In this document: piece by piece, positions 51,416-60,200 of the stretch
How the letters are laid out: every line of letters starts with the position of its first letter
Numbering within the stretch: position 1 is the stretch's first letter
Assembly (NCBI GenBank): GCA_017936385.1
Contig: JAGBFQ010000035.1
Location: forward strand, 1-64,000
Origin: Rikenellaceae bacterium
GTDB taxonomy: Bacteria > Bacteroidota > Bacteroidia > Bacteroidales > Rikenellaceae
Direction of reading: 5' to 3'
DNA: 64,000 nt
Program-made: the position numbers and the translations under genes
The notes under the pieces: model-generated
The model's database searches: none
Seen by the model: the letters and a program-made list of their open reading frames with translations, nothing else
What the model was told of the DNA's origin: nothing

Positions 51416-51450
51416 AAGGGGCCGTCCAACAAATTTGTTGAACGACCCCA
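51416..51450 (-). terminator. Imperfect hairpin downstream of the SRPBCC gene
   Basis: GGGGCCGTCCAAC pairs imperfectly with GTTGAACGACCCC around AAATTT. No T-tract follows, but its core resembles the other GTCCAAC terminators of the window. Confidence 0.5.
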
Positions 51451-51498
51451 TTCTTATATATGCCGTATAACAAGACAGAAATTGCCTTGTTTAACAAC

Positions 51499-51909
51499 TT
51501 ACGCCCTATTGAAGTTATCGGCCAGCGCGTCAATCATCTGGTCGAGGGCGGGCTGAATCTTCTTGCCGACCATCATTTTAATGGCAAAATTCATATCGGC
51601 ATGCAACACCAGACGCATACGGGTGTCATACGGAGCCACCTCTTTCATCTGAATCCAGAAGGTAAAATCCATCGGCACTCCTCCGCCACCTGTGATTTTA
51701 ACACACTTCTCGGGGTCGCGGTCGATGATTCGCAGACCCACGGTGAAGCCCTTAACCTTGAACGAGCACTCATCGGCCGTGGCCGTCCATTCCTCAACTT
51801 TGTCCTGCACGGCAGGGGTCAGCACCGTAAAATCCGACACTAATGCATAAATCATCGAGGCGGGTTTCAACACTTGTCGTTGTTTGCTTTCGTATTTCTC
51901 GAGTCCCAT
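51499..51909 (-). CDS. SRPBCC-family (START-like) protein
   Basis: Cytoplasmic 136-residue protein with a polyketide cyclase/START-like fold: KYESKQRQVLKPASMIYALVSDF at the start, beta strands through VKGFTVGLRIIDRDPEKCVKI, and a long C-terminal helix (IQPALDQMIDALADNFNRA). Members bind hydrophobic ligands in a cavity; function in Bacteroidetes is unknown. It starts 26 bases after typA and may be in the same transcript. Confidence 0.75.
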   Translation of the reverse strand: MGLEKYESKQRQVLKPASMIYALVSDFTVLTPAVQDKVEEWTATADECSFKVKGFTVGLRIIDRDPEKCVKITGGGGVPMDFTFWIQMKEVAPYDTRMRLVLHADMNFAIKMMVGKKIQPALDQMIDALADNFNRA

Positions 51910-51935
51910 AGTATTTCTCTTTTTTGTGTGGTTGA

Positions 51936-53750
51936 TTACTCTTTGGCGGCACGCTTGCGGTCGATGTCGCTCAACAGGATTTTGCGCAGACGCATGCTCT
52001 TGGGGGTAACCTCAACGTACTCGTCCTCCTTAATGTACTCCAGAGCCTCCTCCAGTGAGAACAGCACGGGAGGTGCAATGCTCACCTTCTCATCCGAGCC
52101 GCTGGCACGCATATTGGTCAGTTTCTTGCTCTTGCAGAGGTTCAGACAGATGTCGTTGTCACGGGTGTTCTCGCCAATCACCTGACCACAATAGACCTCA
52201 TCACCGGGGGCAACAAAGAATTTTCCGCGGTCTTGCACCTTGTTGAGTGCGTAGGCATACACGGGGCCTGTCTCCATGGCTATGAGCGAGCCTGCGGTAC
52301 GCATCTCGATTTCGCCTTTGTAAGGCTCGAAACCTTTAAGACGGTGGGTGACAACAGCCTCGCCCGCAGTAGCGGTGAGCAGGTTGCTACGCAGACCTAT
52401 CAGACCACGCGAGGGGATTTCGAACTCCAAGCGGGTGCGGTCGCCTGCGATGCTCTCCATATTGAGCAGCGAGCCTTTACGCTTGGTTGCCATCTCTATG
52501 GCGGTTCCCGAACACTCCTCGGGCAGGTCGATGGTGAGTATCTCGATAGGCTCGCACTTGCGGCCGTCAATCTCCTTGATAATAACTTTGGGTTGTCCTA
52601 CCTGCAACTCGTAACCCTCGCGGCGCATGGTTTCAATCAGCACCGACAGGTGCAACACACCACGACCGAACACATTGAACTTATCGGCACCTTCGCCCTG
52701 TTCAACGCGCAGTGCAAGGTTCTTCTCCAGCTCCTTGTCCAAACGCTCCTTGATATGGCGCGAGGTGACATACTTACCCTCCTTGCCAAAGAAAGGCGAG
52801 TTGTTGATAGTGAACAGCATACTCATCGTAGGCTCGTCAATGGCAATCGGGGGCAGCGGTTCGGGATTCTCGAAATCGCAAATGGTGTCGCCGATTTCGA
52901 AACCGTCAATTCCCGTGATGGCGCAAATCTCGCCACACTCCACTCTGTCGACTTTGGTCTTGCCCAGACCGTCAAATACCATCAGGTCGCGGATTTTGGT
53001 CTTAACCATAGTTTTGCCGTCGCGTTTGGCCAGCGTAACGTTCATACCTGCGGTCAGTGCGCCACGGGTAACCTTACCAACGGCGATACGGCCCACATAC
53101 GACGAGTATTCGAGCGAAGTAACCAACATTTGGGGTGTACCCTCCGACACTACGGGGGCAGGTATATCGTCAATAATCACATCCAACAGAGGAACGATGC
53201 TGTCGGTAGGCTCTTTCCAACGGTGGCTCATCCAGCCCTGCTTGGCACTGCCATACATTGTGCGGAAATCCAACTGCTCCTCGCTTGCGCCCAGCGTGTA
53301 CATCAAATCGAACACCTGCTCATTAACATAGTCGGGGCGGCAGTTGGGTTTGTCCACCTTATTGATGACCACCACAGCCTTCTTACCCAATGCCAACGCT
53401 TTCTGCAACACAAAGCGTGTTTGGGGCATCGTACCCTCGAAGGCATCGACCAACAGCAGTACGCCATCGCACATACCCAACACACGCTCTACCTCGCCAC
53501 CAAAGTCGCTGTGACCCGGGGTGTCTATAATATTGATTTTGTAGCCGTTGTAGTTTACCGCCACGTTTTTCGACACGATGGTGATACCGCGTTCACGTTC
53601 CAGGTCGTTGTTATCAAGCACCAGGTCGCCGCCACTTGCAGCGCCCTCACGCACCACTTGACCGGTCATAATCATTCTATCCACCAGTGTCGTTTTACCG
53701 TGGTCGACGTGGGCGATGATGGCTATGTTGCGAATTTTCTGTTGTTCCAT
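51936..53750 (-). CDS. typA: Ribosome-associated translational GTPase TypA/BipA
   Basis: The 604-residue EF-G-like GTPase has G1 AHVDHGKTT, G2 around ERERGITI, G3 DTPGHSDFGGEV and G4 NKVDKP. The beta-barrel, the EF-G III/V-like domains and the BipA-specific C-terminal domain follow (VYAYALNKVQDRGKFFVAPGDEVY, MRASGSDEKV). It assists 50S assembly and stress adaptation. The length is typical. Confidence 0.97.
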   Translation of the reverse strand: MEQQKIRNIAIIAHVDHGKTTLVDRMIMTGQVVREGAASGGDLVLDNNDLERERGITIVSKNVAVNYNGYKINIIDTPGHSDFGGEVERVLGMCDGVLLLVDAFEGTMPQTRFVLQKALALGKKAVVVINKVDKPNCRPDYVNEQVFDLMYTLGASEEQLDFRTMYGSAKQGWMSHRWKEPTDSIVPLLDVIIDDIPAPVVSEGTPQMLVTSLEYSSYVGRIAVGKVTRGALTAGMNVTLAKRDGKTMVKTKIRDLMVFDGLGKTKVDRVECGEICAITGIDGFEIGDTICDFENPEPLPPIAIDEPTMSMLFTINNSPFFGKEGKYVTSRHIKERLDKELEKNLALRVEQGEGADKFNVFGRGVLHLSVLIETMRREGYELQVGQPKVIIKEIDGRKCEPIEILTIDLPEECSGTAIEMATKRKGSLLNMESIAGDRTRLEFEIPSRGLIGLRSNLLTATAGEAVVTHRLKGFEPYKGEIEMRTAGSLIAMETGPVYAYALNKVQDRGKFFVAPGDEVYCGQVIGENTRDNDICLNLCKSKKLTNMRASGSDEKVSIAPPVLFSLEEALEYIKEDEYVEVTPKSMRLRKILLSDIDRKRAAKE

Positions 53751-53805
53751 ATCTCTTGTTTGCGTTTTCTCTGTAATGTGTTCGGGTTATGATTGGTTTG
53801 AACGA

Positions 53806-55137
53806 TTAGCGACGGCGGCGGGGCATGTTACGCATCATCTGCTTCATTCCGCCTCCGGCAACCATCTTCATCATCTTGCGGCTCTCCTCAAATTGTTTCA
53901 TCAGTCGGTTGACATCGCCAATTGTGACACCGCTACCACGCGCAATACGTTCACGGCGCGAAGCGTTGATGATTGACGGTTTGGCCCTCTCCTCGGGAGT
54001 CATCGAGCCAATGATGGCCTCGGTTTGTTTGAATATATCGTCCGAGATTTCGACATCCTTGAGTGCGCGTCCCACACCGGGAATCATCGACATCAGGTCC
54101 TTCATGCCACCCATCTTCTTGATTTGGGCAATCTGGTCGATAAAGTCATTGAAGTCAAACTCGTCCTTATAGATTTTCTTTTTAAGACGTCGTGCTGCCT
54201 GTTCGTCGTATTGCTCCTGCGCACGCTCCACCAGCGACACCACGTCACCCATACCCAGGATACGGTCGGCCATACGCTCAGGGTGGAACACCTGCAAAGC
54301 GTCCATCTTCTCGCCGAGCGACATGAACTTGATAGGTTTATCAACCACCGTGCGAATCGAAATCGCCGCACCACCACGTGTATCACCATCCAATTTGGTG
54401 AGCACCACGCCATCGAAATCCAAACGGTCGTTAAACTCTTTGGCTGTATTCACGGCATCCTGACCTGTCATCGAGTCCACAACAAACAGCGTCTCGCACG
54501 GATTAACCGCAGCCTTGATAGCCGTAATCTCCTGCATCATCGCCTCGTCCACTGCCAGACGGCCAGCGGTATCGACAATCACCGTATTGATACTCTTGCT
54601 GCGAGCATACTTGATAGCGTTCTCGGCAATCTCCACGGGGTTGGTGTTACCATCCTCGGTGTAGACTTCGACACCCACCTGTTGGCCCAAGATTTTAAGT
54701 TGGTCAATCGCGGCGGGACGGTAGACGTCACCTGCCACGAGCAGCACACTGCGATGGCGTTTTTCGCGCAATTGCAGTGCGAGTTTGCCAGAGAATGTGG
54801 TTTTACCCGAACCTTGCAGACCCGCAATCAGAATCACGGCAGGTGTACCCTCCAGTTTGATGTCGGTTGAAGTGCCACCCATCAAAGCGGCCAACTCGTC
54901 GTGAACAATCTTGGTCAGCATTTGTCCGGGCTTAACGGCGGTAAGCACGTTAGCTCCGAGAGCCTTTTGTTTCACCTCGTCGGTGAACGATTTTGCCACT
55001 TTATAGTTTACATCGGCATCAATCAGAGCGCGTCGTATCTCCTTGACGGTCTCTGCGACGTTGATTTCGGTAATTTTGCCCTCACCTTTGAGGACCTTGA
55101 ATGAACGTTCGAGTTTGTCGGTCAGATTTTCAAACAT
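53806..55137 (-). CDS. ffh: Signal recognition particle protein
   Basis: SRP54 GTPase of 443 residues that targets membrane proteins. An N-terminal helical N domain is followed by a G domain with AGLQGSGKTTFSGKLA, DTAGRLAVDEAMM and TKLDGDTRGGAA. The methionine-rich M domain contains GGMKDLMSMIPGVGRAL and SRRERIARGSG, and the tail GGGMKQMMRNMPRRRR. A TATCTTTG on the minus strand (55163-55156) lies about 20 bases upstream. Confidence 0.97.
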   Translation of the reverse strand: MFENLTDKLERSFKVLKGEGKITEINVAETVKEIRRALIDADVNYKVAKSFTDEVKQKALGANVLTAVKPGQMLTKIVHDELAALMGGTSTDIKLEGTPAVILIAGLQGSGKTTFSGKLALQLREKRHRSVLLVAGDVYRPAAIDQLKILGQQVGVEVYTEDGNTNPVEIAENAIKYARSKSINTVIVDTAGRLAVDEAMMQEITAIKAAVNPCETLFVVDSMTGQDAVNTAKEFNDRLDFDGVVLTKLDGDTRGGAAISIRTVVDKPIKFMSLGEKMDALQVFHPERMADRILGMGDVVSLVERAQEQYDEQAARRLKKKIYKDEFDFNDFIDQIAQIKKMGGMKDLMSMIPGVGRALKDVEISDDIFKQTEAIIGSMTPEERAKPSIINASRRERIARGSGVTIGDVNRLMKQFEESRKMMKMVAGGGMKQMMRNMPRRRR

Positions 55138-55223
55138 ACTACATCAATTTTGCGCCAAAGATACTAATTTTACTCTTAACAACACGCAATTCGCTTTCTA
55201 AATATCACTTTTGGCACCATATA

Positions 55224-55266
55224 AAAACTCGGGGCTGTCCCAATTCTTCCATTGGACAGCCCCGAA
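55224..55266 (-). terminator. Terminator after tyrS
   Basis: CGGGGCTGTCC pairs with GGACAGCCCCG (11 bp plus ATT/AAT); on the minus strand GAGTTTTTAT follows. Confidence 0.88.
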
Positions 55267-55285
55267 TTTGATTATCGCAGGTTTA

Positions 55286-56575
55286 TTACACGAACTTCAG
55301 CAAGAAATAGTTTTTCTTACCCTTTTGCACAACCACATACTTATCGGCAATCAGGTCGGCCGTAGTGACACTCTGCATCGGGTCCGCAACTTTGGTCTTG
55401 TTCATCGACACACCGCCACCTTGAATCAGTTTGCGGGTTTCTCCCTTGCTGGGGAACACGTTGGCCTTCTCGACGCACAGCTCCACAAAGGGGATACCTG
55501 CCTCCAAGTCAGCCTTCGAAACCTCGAATTGAGGAACACCCTCGAACACAGCCAACACCGTAGCCTCGTCCAGCGCCTTCAGACTCTCGGCAGTTGCACC
55601 GCCAAACAGCACGCCCGAAGCCTCGACTGCCTTGCGCCACTCCTCCTCGGAGTGAATCATACAGGTAACTTCGCGGGCCAGCACCTTTTGCAATTTGCGT
55701 TCACCGGGCGACACCTCGTGTTCTGCAATCAGCGTTTCGATGGTCTGGCGGTCGAGCATCGTGAAGATACGGATGTAGCTCTTGGCATCCTCGTCGCTCA
55801 CATTGAGCCAGAATTGATAGAACTTATAAGGCGATGTATAGCGGGGGTCGAGCCAAATGTTACCGCTCTCGGTCTTACCGAACTTGGTTCCGTCAGCCTT
55901 TTTGACCAGCGGGCAGGTCAGGGCAAAAGCCTCGCCACCCAACTTACGGCGAATCAACTCGGTACCGGTGGTGATATTACCCCATTGGTCCGAACCACCG
56001 AGTTGCAGTTTGCAACCCATGTGCTCGTACAGATACATAAAGTCGTAACCTTGCAACAGCTGATAGCTGAACTCGGTGAACGACATACCGTCGCCCTCGC
56101 CATTGAAGCGTTTTTTCACCGAATCCTTTGCCATCATATAGTTCACGGTGATACACTTACCAATATCACGTATAAAGGTCAGGAACGAGAAATTCTTCAT
56201 CCACTCGTAGTTATTCACCAGCACAGCGGCGTTGGGGGCATCCGAGTTGAAATCCAACAGTTTTTGGAGTTGTGCCTTGATGGCCTCCACGTTGTGGTTG
56301 AGCGTTGCCTCATCCAACAGATTGCGCTCGGCCGACTTGCCCGACGGGTCACCAATCATACCTGTTGCGCCACCCACCAATGCCACGGGACGGTGTCCGC
56401 AACGTTGGAAGTGTTTCAATATCATGATACTCACCAAGTGGCCGATATGCAGTGAATCGGCCGTGGGGTCAATACCCACGTATGCAGTGGTCATCTCTTT
56501 TTCGAGTTGTTCGGCAGTTCCGGGCATGATGTCGTGAATCATTCCGCGCCATTCGAGTTCCTTTACAAAATCCAT
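55286..56575 (-). CDS. tyrS: Tyrosyl-tRNA synthetase
   Basis: The 429-residue enzyme starts at the ATG at 56575 ([15 protein letters not shown]); the longer frame from 56632 would add a lysine-rich tail without homology. The class I signatures are [14 protein letters not shown] (HIGH motif) and KFGKTESGN (KMSKS equivalent), with [11 protein letters not shown] for tyrosine/tRNA recognition. A C-terminal S4-like RNA-binding domain ([14 protein letters not shown]) closes it. It follows dnaX by 75 bases. No T-box is visible in the leader. Confidence 0.96.
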   Translation of the reverse strand: MDFVKELEWRGMIHDIMPGTAEQLEKEMTTAYVGIDPTADSLHIGHLVSIMILKHFQRCGHRPVALVGGATGMIGDPSGKSAERNLLDEATLNHNVEAIKAQLQKLLDFNSDAPNAAVLVNNYEWMKNFSFLTFIRDIGKCITVNYMMAKDSVKKRFNGEGDGMSFTEFSYQLLQGYDFMYLYEHMGCKLQLGGSDQWGNITTGTELIRRKLGGEAFALTCPLVKKADGTKFGKTESGNIWLDPRYTSPYKFYQFWLNVSDEDAKSYIRIFTMLDRQTIETLIAEHEVSPGERKLQKVLAREVTCMIHSEEEWRKAVEASGVLFGGATAESLKALDEATVLAVFEGVPQFEVSKADLEAGIPFVELCVEKANVFPSKGETRKLIQGGGVSMNKTKVADPMQSVTTADLIADKYVVVQKGKKNYFLLKFV

Positions 56576-56650
56576 TTTCGTATATTTTATTTCATTTTTT
56601 CTCTTTTTCCTTCCATTTCGCTCCTCGGCCATCCATCTCGGTCGGAGGCG

Positions 56651-58513
56651 TTATTCTATATCCAGGTCGAGTGCCGTGCGAAGTTCAAGCCATGCGGGGT
56701 TTTGTTCACACAGATAGTGCACCTTATCCTCGGGTTTTATCAAAATTTCGGCTCTCTGTTTATCGGCCGTAACACTCACCTCAAGTTCAATGGCGCCACG
56801 CACGTCGGCCATTTCAGCCAGCAAAGATAGTATTTCGTACTGCGAACGCAAAATTTCCTGTCGCAAATCGTCGCTACCCACCGTGATTTTCACCACATTG
56901 CCACCGACCGACATCTCGCCAAAAGCCACACCCACGCGCTGACGCTCGGCCATCAAACGAGCCACAAAACCCTCCTTGGCCGCCATTATTTTCTGTTCCG
57001 ATTCCGGGTCTACGCGACTATCCTCGACCTCCTCGACCACTTCTGACGACACCTCGACAGCCGCACCACCCTTATTCGAGAGCAACGACATGATGGAACT
57101 GCCACCCAAACTGCCAAACATCGAACCACCCACAGTAGCCTTTGCACTCGTCACCTCGGGCTTTGCACTCGCGGCCTCTACTTGTTCTGCCACCGAGCTC
57201 TCGGTCTTCCTCTCTTCGAGCGCTTTACGTGACTCACCCGTCACTGGCTTTGCGACCTCCTTTTGTATAACCTCCTTTTGAGTTGTCAAGCCCACCGAAG
57301 AGCCTTGAGTTCCATCGACCACCTTAGGCTCCGCCACAGGCATAACCACCTGATTACCAACCTCCGCAGACACTCTATTCAGCTCCGGCAGGGGCAGGTC
57401 GTCGTTCACATCAGAGTTTTTTTTTTGACCCATACCGCTGAGTTTCATCAGAGCGAGTTCCACGGCCAAGCGTTGGTTGGACGATGTCTTGAGTTGTCCG
57501 TCCACCGACGCCAGCAGACGAATGGCATCGAACAAAAATTCCAGTTCACACTCTGCAGCCTGTGCCATATAGTGGTCGCGCACCGAACCCGTCACTTCCA
57601 ACAGATGAGCCGTCGAGGGTTGTTTGCACACCAGCAGGCTACGCATGTGAGCAGCCAGGCCCTGCAAAAACACCGACGCACCGAATCCACGCGACAAAAT
57701 CTCGTCAAACAGCAACAACGCACGTGCATAATCACCACCACGCAGAGTGTCGACCACGCGGAAATAGGTCTCATAATCCAACACATTGAGCGACGCCGCC
57801 ACCTCTCGATAGTTCAGTTTCGCACCGCAGAATGCCACCGCCTTGTCGAACATCGACAGCGCATCGCGCATACCGCCATCAGCCTTTGCAGCAATCAGGT
57901 TGAGCGACTCGTCGTCGTAGCTCACGCCCTCGGCCGCAGCTATCGAGCGCATATACTCCACGCCATCTTCGACGCGGATACGGTTGAAGTCAAAAATCTG
58001 ACAACGCGACAGAATCGTGGGCAGAATCTTATGTTTCTCGGTTGTCGCCAAAATGAAAATCGCATACGAAGGTGGCTCCTCCAACGTTTTGAGAAATGCG
58101 TTGAACGCCGCCGTCGACAGCATGTGCACCTCGTCGATGATGTAGACGCTGTAACGTCCGATTTGGGGCGGTACACGCACCTGGTCGGTTAGGTTTCGAA
58201 TGTCATTCACCGAGTTGTTGGAAGCCGCGTCAAGTTCATGGATATTGAAGCTTCGCCCTTCGTTGAACGCCCTGCACGACTCACACTCGCCACAAGCCTC
58301 CGTACCGTTGGGTTTTTGGCAATTGATGGCCTTTGCAAAGATACGCGCACAAGTAGTCTTGCCCACGCCGCGCGGGCCACAGAAGAGATAAGCCCCTGCG
58401 AGCTGACCACGTTCAATGGCGTTCTTGAGCGTCGAGGTAATACTCCCCTGCCCCACCACCGAGGCGAAAGTTTGTGGGCGGTACTTGCGTGCCGATACAA
58501 CGAAATTATCCAT
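56651..58513 (-). CDS. dnaX: DNA polymerase III gamma/tau subunit
   Basis: Clamp-loader ATPase of 620 residues: ARKYRPQTFASVVGQ start, Walker A GPRGVGKTTCA, zinc Cys cluster (INCQKPNGTEACGECESC), Walker B YIIDEVHML and the SRC motif ILSRCQIF. A variable acidic, Ala/Val/Glu-rich linker (about 375-520) leads to a tau-like C-terminus. No clear slippery heptamer for a gamma frameshift was noticed, though an A-run (KKNSD, plus-strand eight T at 57419-57426) is a candidate. Confidence 0.95.
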   Translation of the reverse strand: MDNFVVSARKYRPQTFASVVGQGSITSTLKNAIERGQLAGAYLFCGPRGVGKTTCARIFAKAINCQKPNGTEACGECESCRAFNEGRSFNIHELDAASNNSVNDIRNLTDQVRVPPQIGRYSVYIIDEVHMLSTAAFNAFLKTLEEPPSYAIFILATTEKHKILPTILSRCQIFDFNRIRVEDGVEYMRSIAAAEGVSYDDESLNLIAAKADGGMRDALSMFDKAVAFCGAKLNYREVAASLNVLDYETYFRVVDTLRGGDYARALLLFDEILSRGFGASVFLQGLAAHMRSLLVCKQPSTAHLLEVTGSVRDHYMAQAAECELEFLFDAIRLLASVDGQLKTSSNQRLAVELALMKLSGMGQKKNSDVNDDLPLPELNRVSAEVGNQVVMPVAEPKVVDGTQGSSVGLTTQKEVIQKEVAKPVTGESRKALEERKTESSVAEQVEAASAKPEVTSAKATVGGSMFGSLGGSSIMSLLSNKGGAAVEVSSEVVEEVEDSRVDPESEQKIMAAKEGFVARLMAERQRVGVAFGEMSVGGNVVKITVGSDDLRQEILRSQYEILSLLAEMADVRGAIELEVSVTADKQRAEILIKPEDKVHYLCEQNPAWLELRTALDLDIE

Positions 58514-58543
58514 ATCTGACCTATGTGTTTGTCAATGATTCTA

Positions 58544-58573
58544 CAAAGGTAAAAGTTTTTTTGGAAACCGCAA
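58544..58573 (-). promoter_or_regulatory. Promoter of dnaX
   Basis: On the minus strand, TTG (58573-58571), 19 bases, TACCTTTG (58551-58544), about 30 bases before the ATG. Confidence 0.78.
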
Positions 58574-58638
58574 AGGTCGCGCGGTCGGAGGCGTTTTTAA
58601 TTTTTTTTATTTTTTTATTAAAATATTTTACTAAACAC

Positions 58639-58669
58639 TTGCACGGTTCAAAAATTCGCCTTATCTTTG
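58639..58669 (+). promoter_or_regulatory. Promoter of the candidate small RNA
   Basis: TTG (58639-58641), 20 bases, TATCTTTG (58662-58669). No plus-strand gene follows for more than 5 kb. Confidence 0.75.
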
Positions 58670-58674
58670 TCGTC

Positions 58675-58762
58675 GAAATTCAAAGTTTCATAAAGGTTAG
58701 TAGTTTTAGGTTAGTGAAGGAAATCGTGTACGGGGCAACCCGTAGCCGATTTTCTTTTTTTT
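58675..58762 (+). ncRNA. Candidate small RNA (about 85 nt), unassigned family
   Basis: A consensus promoter is followed after about 45 bases by a strong terminator, with no ATG in between. The terminal hairpin is GGAAATCG/CGATTTTC, a 2x2 internal mismatch, TACGGG/CCCGTA and a GCAA tetraloop, followed by eight T. The 5' part (GGTTAGTAGTTTTAGGTTAGTG) contains a repeated GGTTAGT and is largely unpaired, so it could be a seed region. I do not recognise a known RNA family. Confidence 0.6.
58719..58762 (+). terminator. Intrinsic terminator of the candidate small RNA
   Basis: Fourteen base pairs in two stem blocks with a GCAA tetraloop and a TTTTTTTT tail. This is among the clearest terminators in the window. 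Confidence 0.88.
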
Positions 58763-59160
58763 AAGACTCTTCATAAGTTCGAGATGCTATAATCCATCCA
58801 ACTTTACATATATAGGGTAAAATTTACCCAAACTTAAAATCAAGGGGCGTGTCCAACAAGTTTTTGGACACGCCCTTTTCTGTCGGAAGTTGTATAATAA
58901 GAGGGATTTAAGGCTTGCAAAGCCCCCAAAAGCGCAGCTTACTAAAGCCTAAATGAGCATTTTGAGGGCGAGCGTAACGAAGAAATCTCCTTGTTAGACA
59001 ACTTCAACTCTTCGTTGGCGGCATACAGCACTATTAATCAACCGTTTTCAGTGTCTTGCATTACAGTCTCATTAATCTGCCGACTCACTCACAATTCACA
59101 TTCTCACACTTTTAACACCTCTCTCCACTCCTCACTCATCTCCAGACTCTCACCCTCACA
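58763..59160. other. Gene-free interval with second hairpin
   Basis: No credible gene is seen. GGGTAAAATTTACCC (58815-58829) is a short palindrome. At 58842-58880, GGGCGTGTCCAA pairs with TTGGACACGCCC with a CTTTTC tail, nearly identical to the terminator after tRNA-Thr. AGGCTT...AAGCCT around 58911-58947 is a weak inverted repeat. From about 59085 the sequence becomes pyrimidine-rich. Confidence 0.6.
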
Positions 59161-59285
59161 CTCTTCGCTCCCTTCCGTCGCCACCACTCCCCTCACCCAC
59201 ACACTCTTCGCTCCCTTCCGTCGCCACCACTCCCCTCACCCACACACTCTTCGCTCCCTTCCGTCGCCTCCCCTCCCCTCACCCC
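59161..59285. repeat. 43-bp tandem repeat, about 2.9 copies
   Basis: Units starting CTCTTCGCTCCCTTCCGTCG begin at 59161, 59204 and 59247, exactly 43 bp apart. The first two are identical and the third diverges after 22 bases. The plus strand is almost purely C/T with few G. It lies just past the terminator of the lipoprotein gene at 59367. Confidence 0.9.
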
Positions 59286-59287
59286 CT

Positions 59288-59328
59288 AAAAAAATCCGCC
59301 CCCGAATCTTATGATTCGAGAGCGGACT
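59288..59328 (-). terminator. Terminator of the SusC/D locus
   Basis: On the minus strand TCCGC...GCGGA with inner CGAATC/GATTCG is followed by seven T. It lies 40 bases past the last gene of the locus. Confidence 0.85.
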
Positions 59329-59366
59329 CTCCTTTCAGGCACTCTTACAAGCACCCTTGCGTTGAC

Positions 59367-60170
59367 TTATTCCTCTTCCTCTTTTACCAACAGGTAAGAG
59401 AAGGTGTAATCCCAAGTAAATTGGTCATCCATAACAACGTTCTCCGACGACAGACCGTTCTTAACAATGGGTTTCATGCCAATGTGAACAGCTACGTCAA
59501 AACGAGCTTGGTTGTCAGTGAATTTGAGTTTACCGGGGCAGAACGTATAACTTGTCACGTTTTGTTTACCATTTACAGTAGGCAGACCTACATTGTCCTC
59601 GCTGTAAACAACCTCACCATCTTGGAATACCTCAAAGGCCAGGTCGCCGGTCCACATGTACTGACCGCTATCCGAAAGTTTGTTGATACGCAGTTTAATC
59701 GAGTCAACGCCCGACGAACTGTCAATCGAACCCTCAATCGAAGGACCAATCAGAGTTTTCAAACTCTCGATAGTCTTGTTCAGAACTACCACCGAGTCTG
59801 CGATACTCTTATTGTTGTCTACATCCAAGGTGTACACTTTGTAGGTGTAAGCCATATCGTATTTCAGACCCGAGATTACAACCGAATCCAACTCGAGTTT
59901 ACTGTTCTCTGCATTGAATGCGTCATCCGAGAACCAAGTCATTACGCTATCCTCGAAGCAGTAGTACTCGATAAAGATTTTTTTCGATTTGTAGTCACTC
60001 GGATTGTCCCAGGCCACGTAAGCAGTACCGATACCAGGGTATCCACGCACATTGCTAACCTTACCCGAGTAAATATCCTCATTACGATATTTAATGTGCG
60101 TATCGTTCATTTGGCTGCACGAAGCAAGACCAAGAACGGCAACACTCAACATCAATAAATATTTTTTCAT
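59367..60170 (-). CDS. DUF4998-like surface lipoprotein
   Basis: Lipoprotein of 267 residues (signal ends GLASC, Cys18). The early segment YRNEDIYSGKVSNVRGYPGIGTAYVAWDNPSD resembles DUF4998 proteins, which accompany SusC/D pairs carrying DUF5000 partners. A fibronectin-like strand set follows (VVISGLKYDMAYTYKVYTLD). Likely an outer-leaflet accessory glycan-binding protein. It is the last gene of the locus, 30 bases after the DUF5000 gene, and ends in an acidic EEEE tail. Confidence 0.7.
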   Translation of the reverse strand: MKKYLLMLSVAVLGLASCSQMNDTHIKYRNEDIYSGKVSNVRGYPGIGTAYVAWDNPSDYKSKKIFIEYYCFEDSVMTWFSDDAFNAENSKLELDSVVISGLKYDMAYTYKVYTLDVDNNKSIADSVVVLNKTIESLKTLIGPSIEGSIDSSSGVDSIKLRINKLSDSGQYMWTGDLAFEVFQDGEVVYSEDNVGLPTVNGKQNVTSYTFCPGKLKFTDNQARFDVAVHIGMKPIVKNGLSSENVVMDDQFTWDYTFSYLLVKEEEE

Positions 60171-60200
60171 AGTTGTTTTACTCTTTTAATCGGTTAATAA

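Noticed and set aside
51250-51432. Minus-strand 60-codon ORF over the 9-bp repeat and tRNA
   Set aside because: It overlaps tRNA-Met and its terminator and encodes only repeat-derived LTSLTS sequence.
56576-56650. T-box leader ahead of tyrS
   Set aside because: The gap to dnaX is 75 bases, too short for a T-box, and has no specifier-type structure.
59161-59285. CRISPR array
   Set aside because: Units are contiguous copies with no unique spacers between them, and no cas genes are nearby; it is a plain tandem repeat.
58991-59314. Plus-strand ORF of 107 codons after the small RNA
   Set aside because: It is made of the C/T-rich tandem repeat, low in complexity, with no start context or homologous motif.
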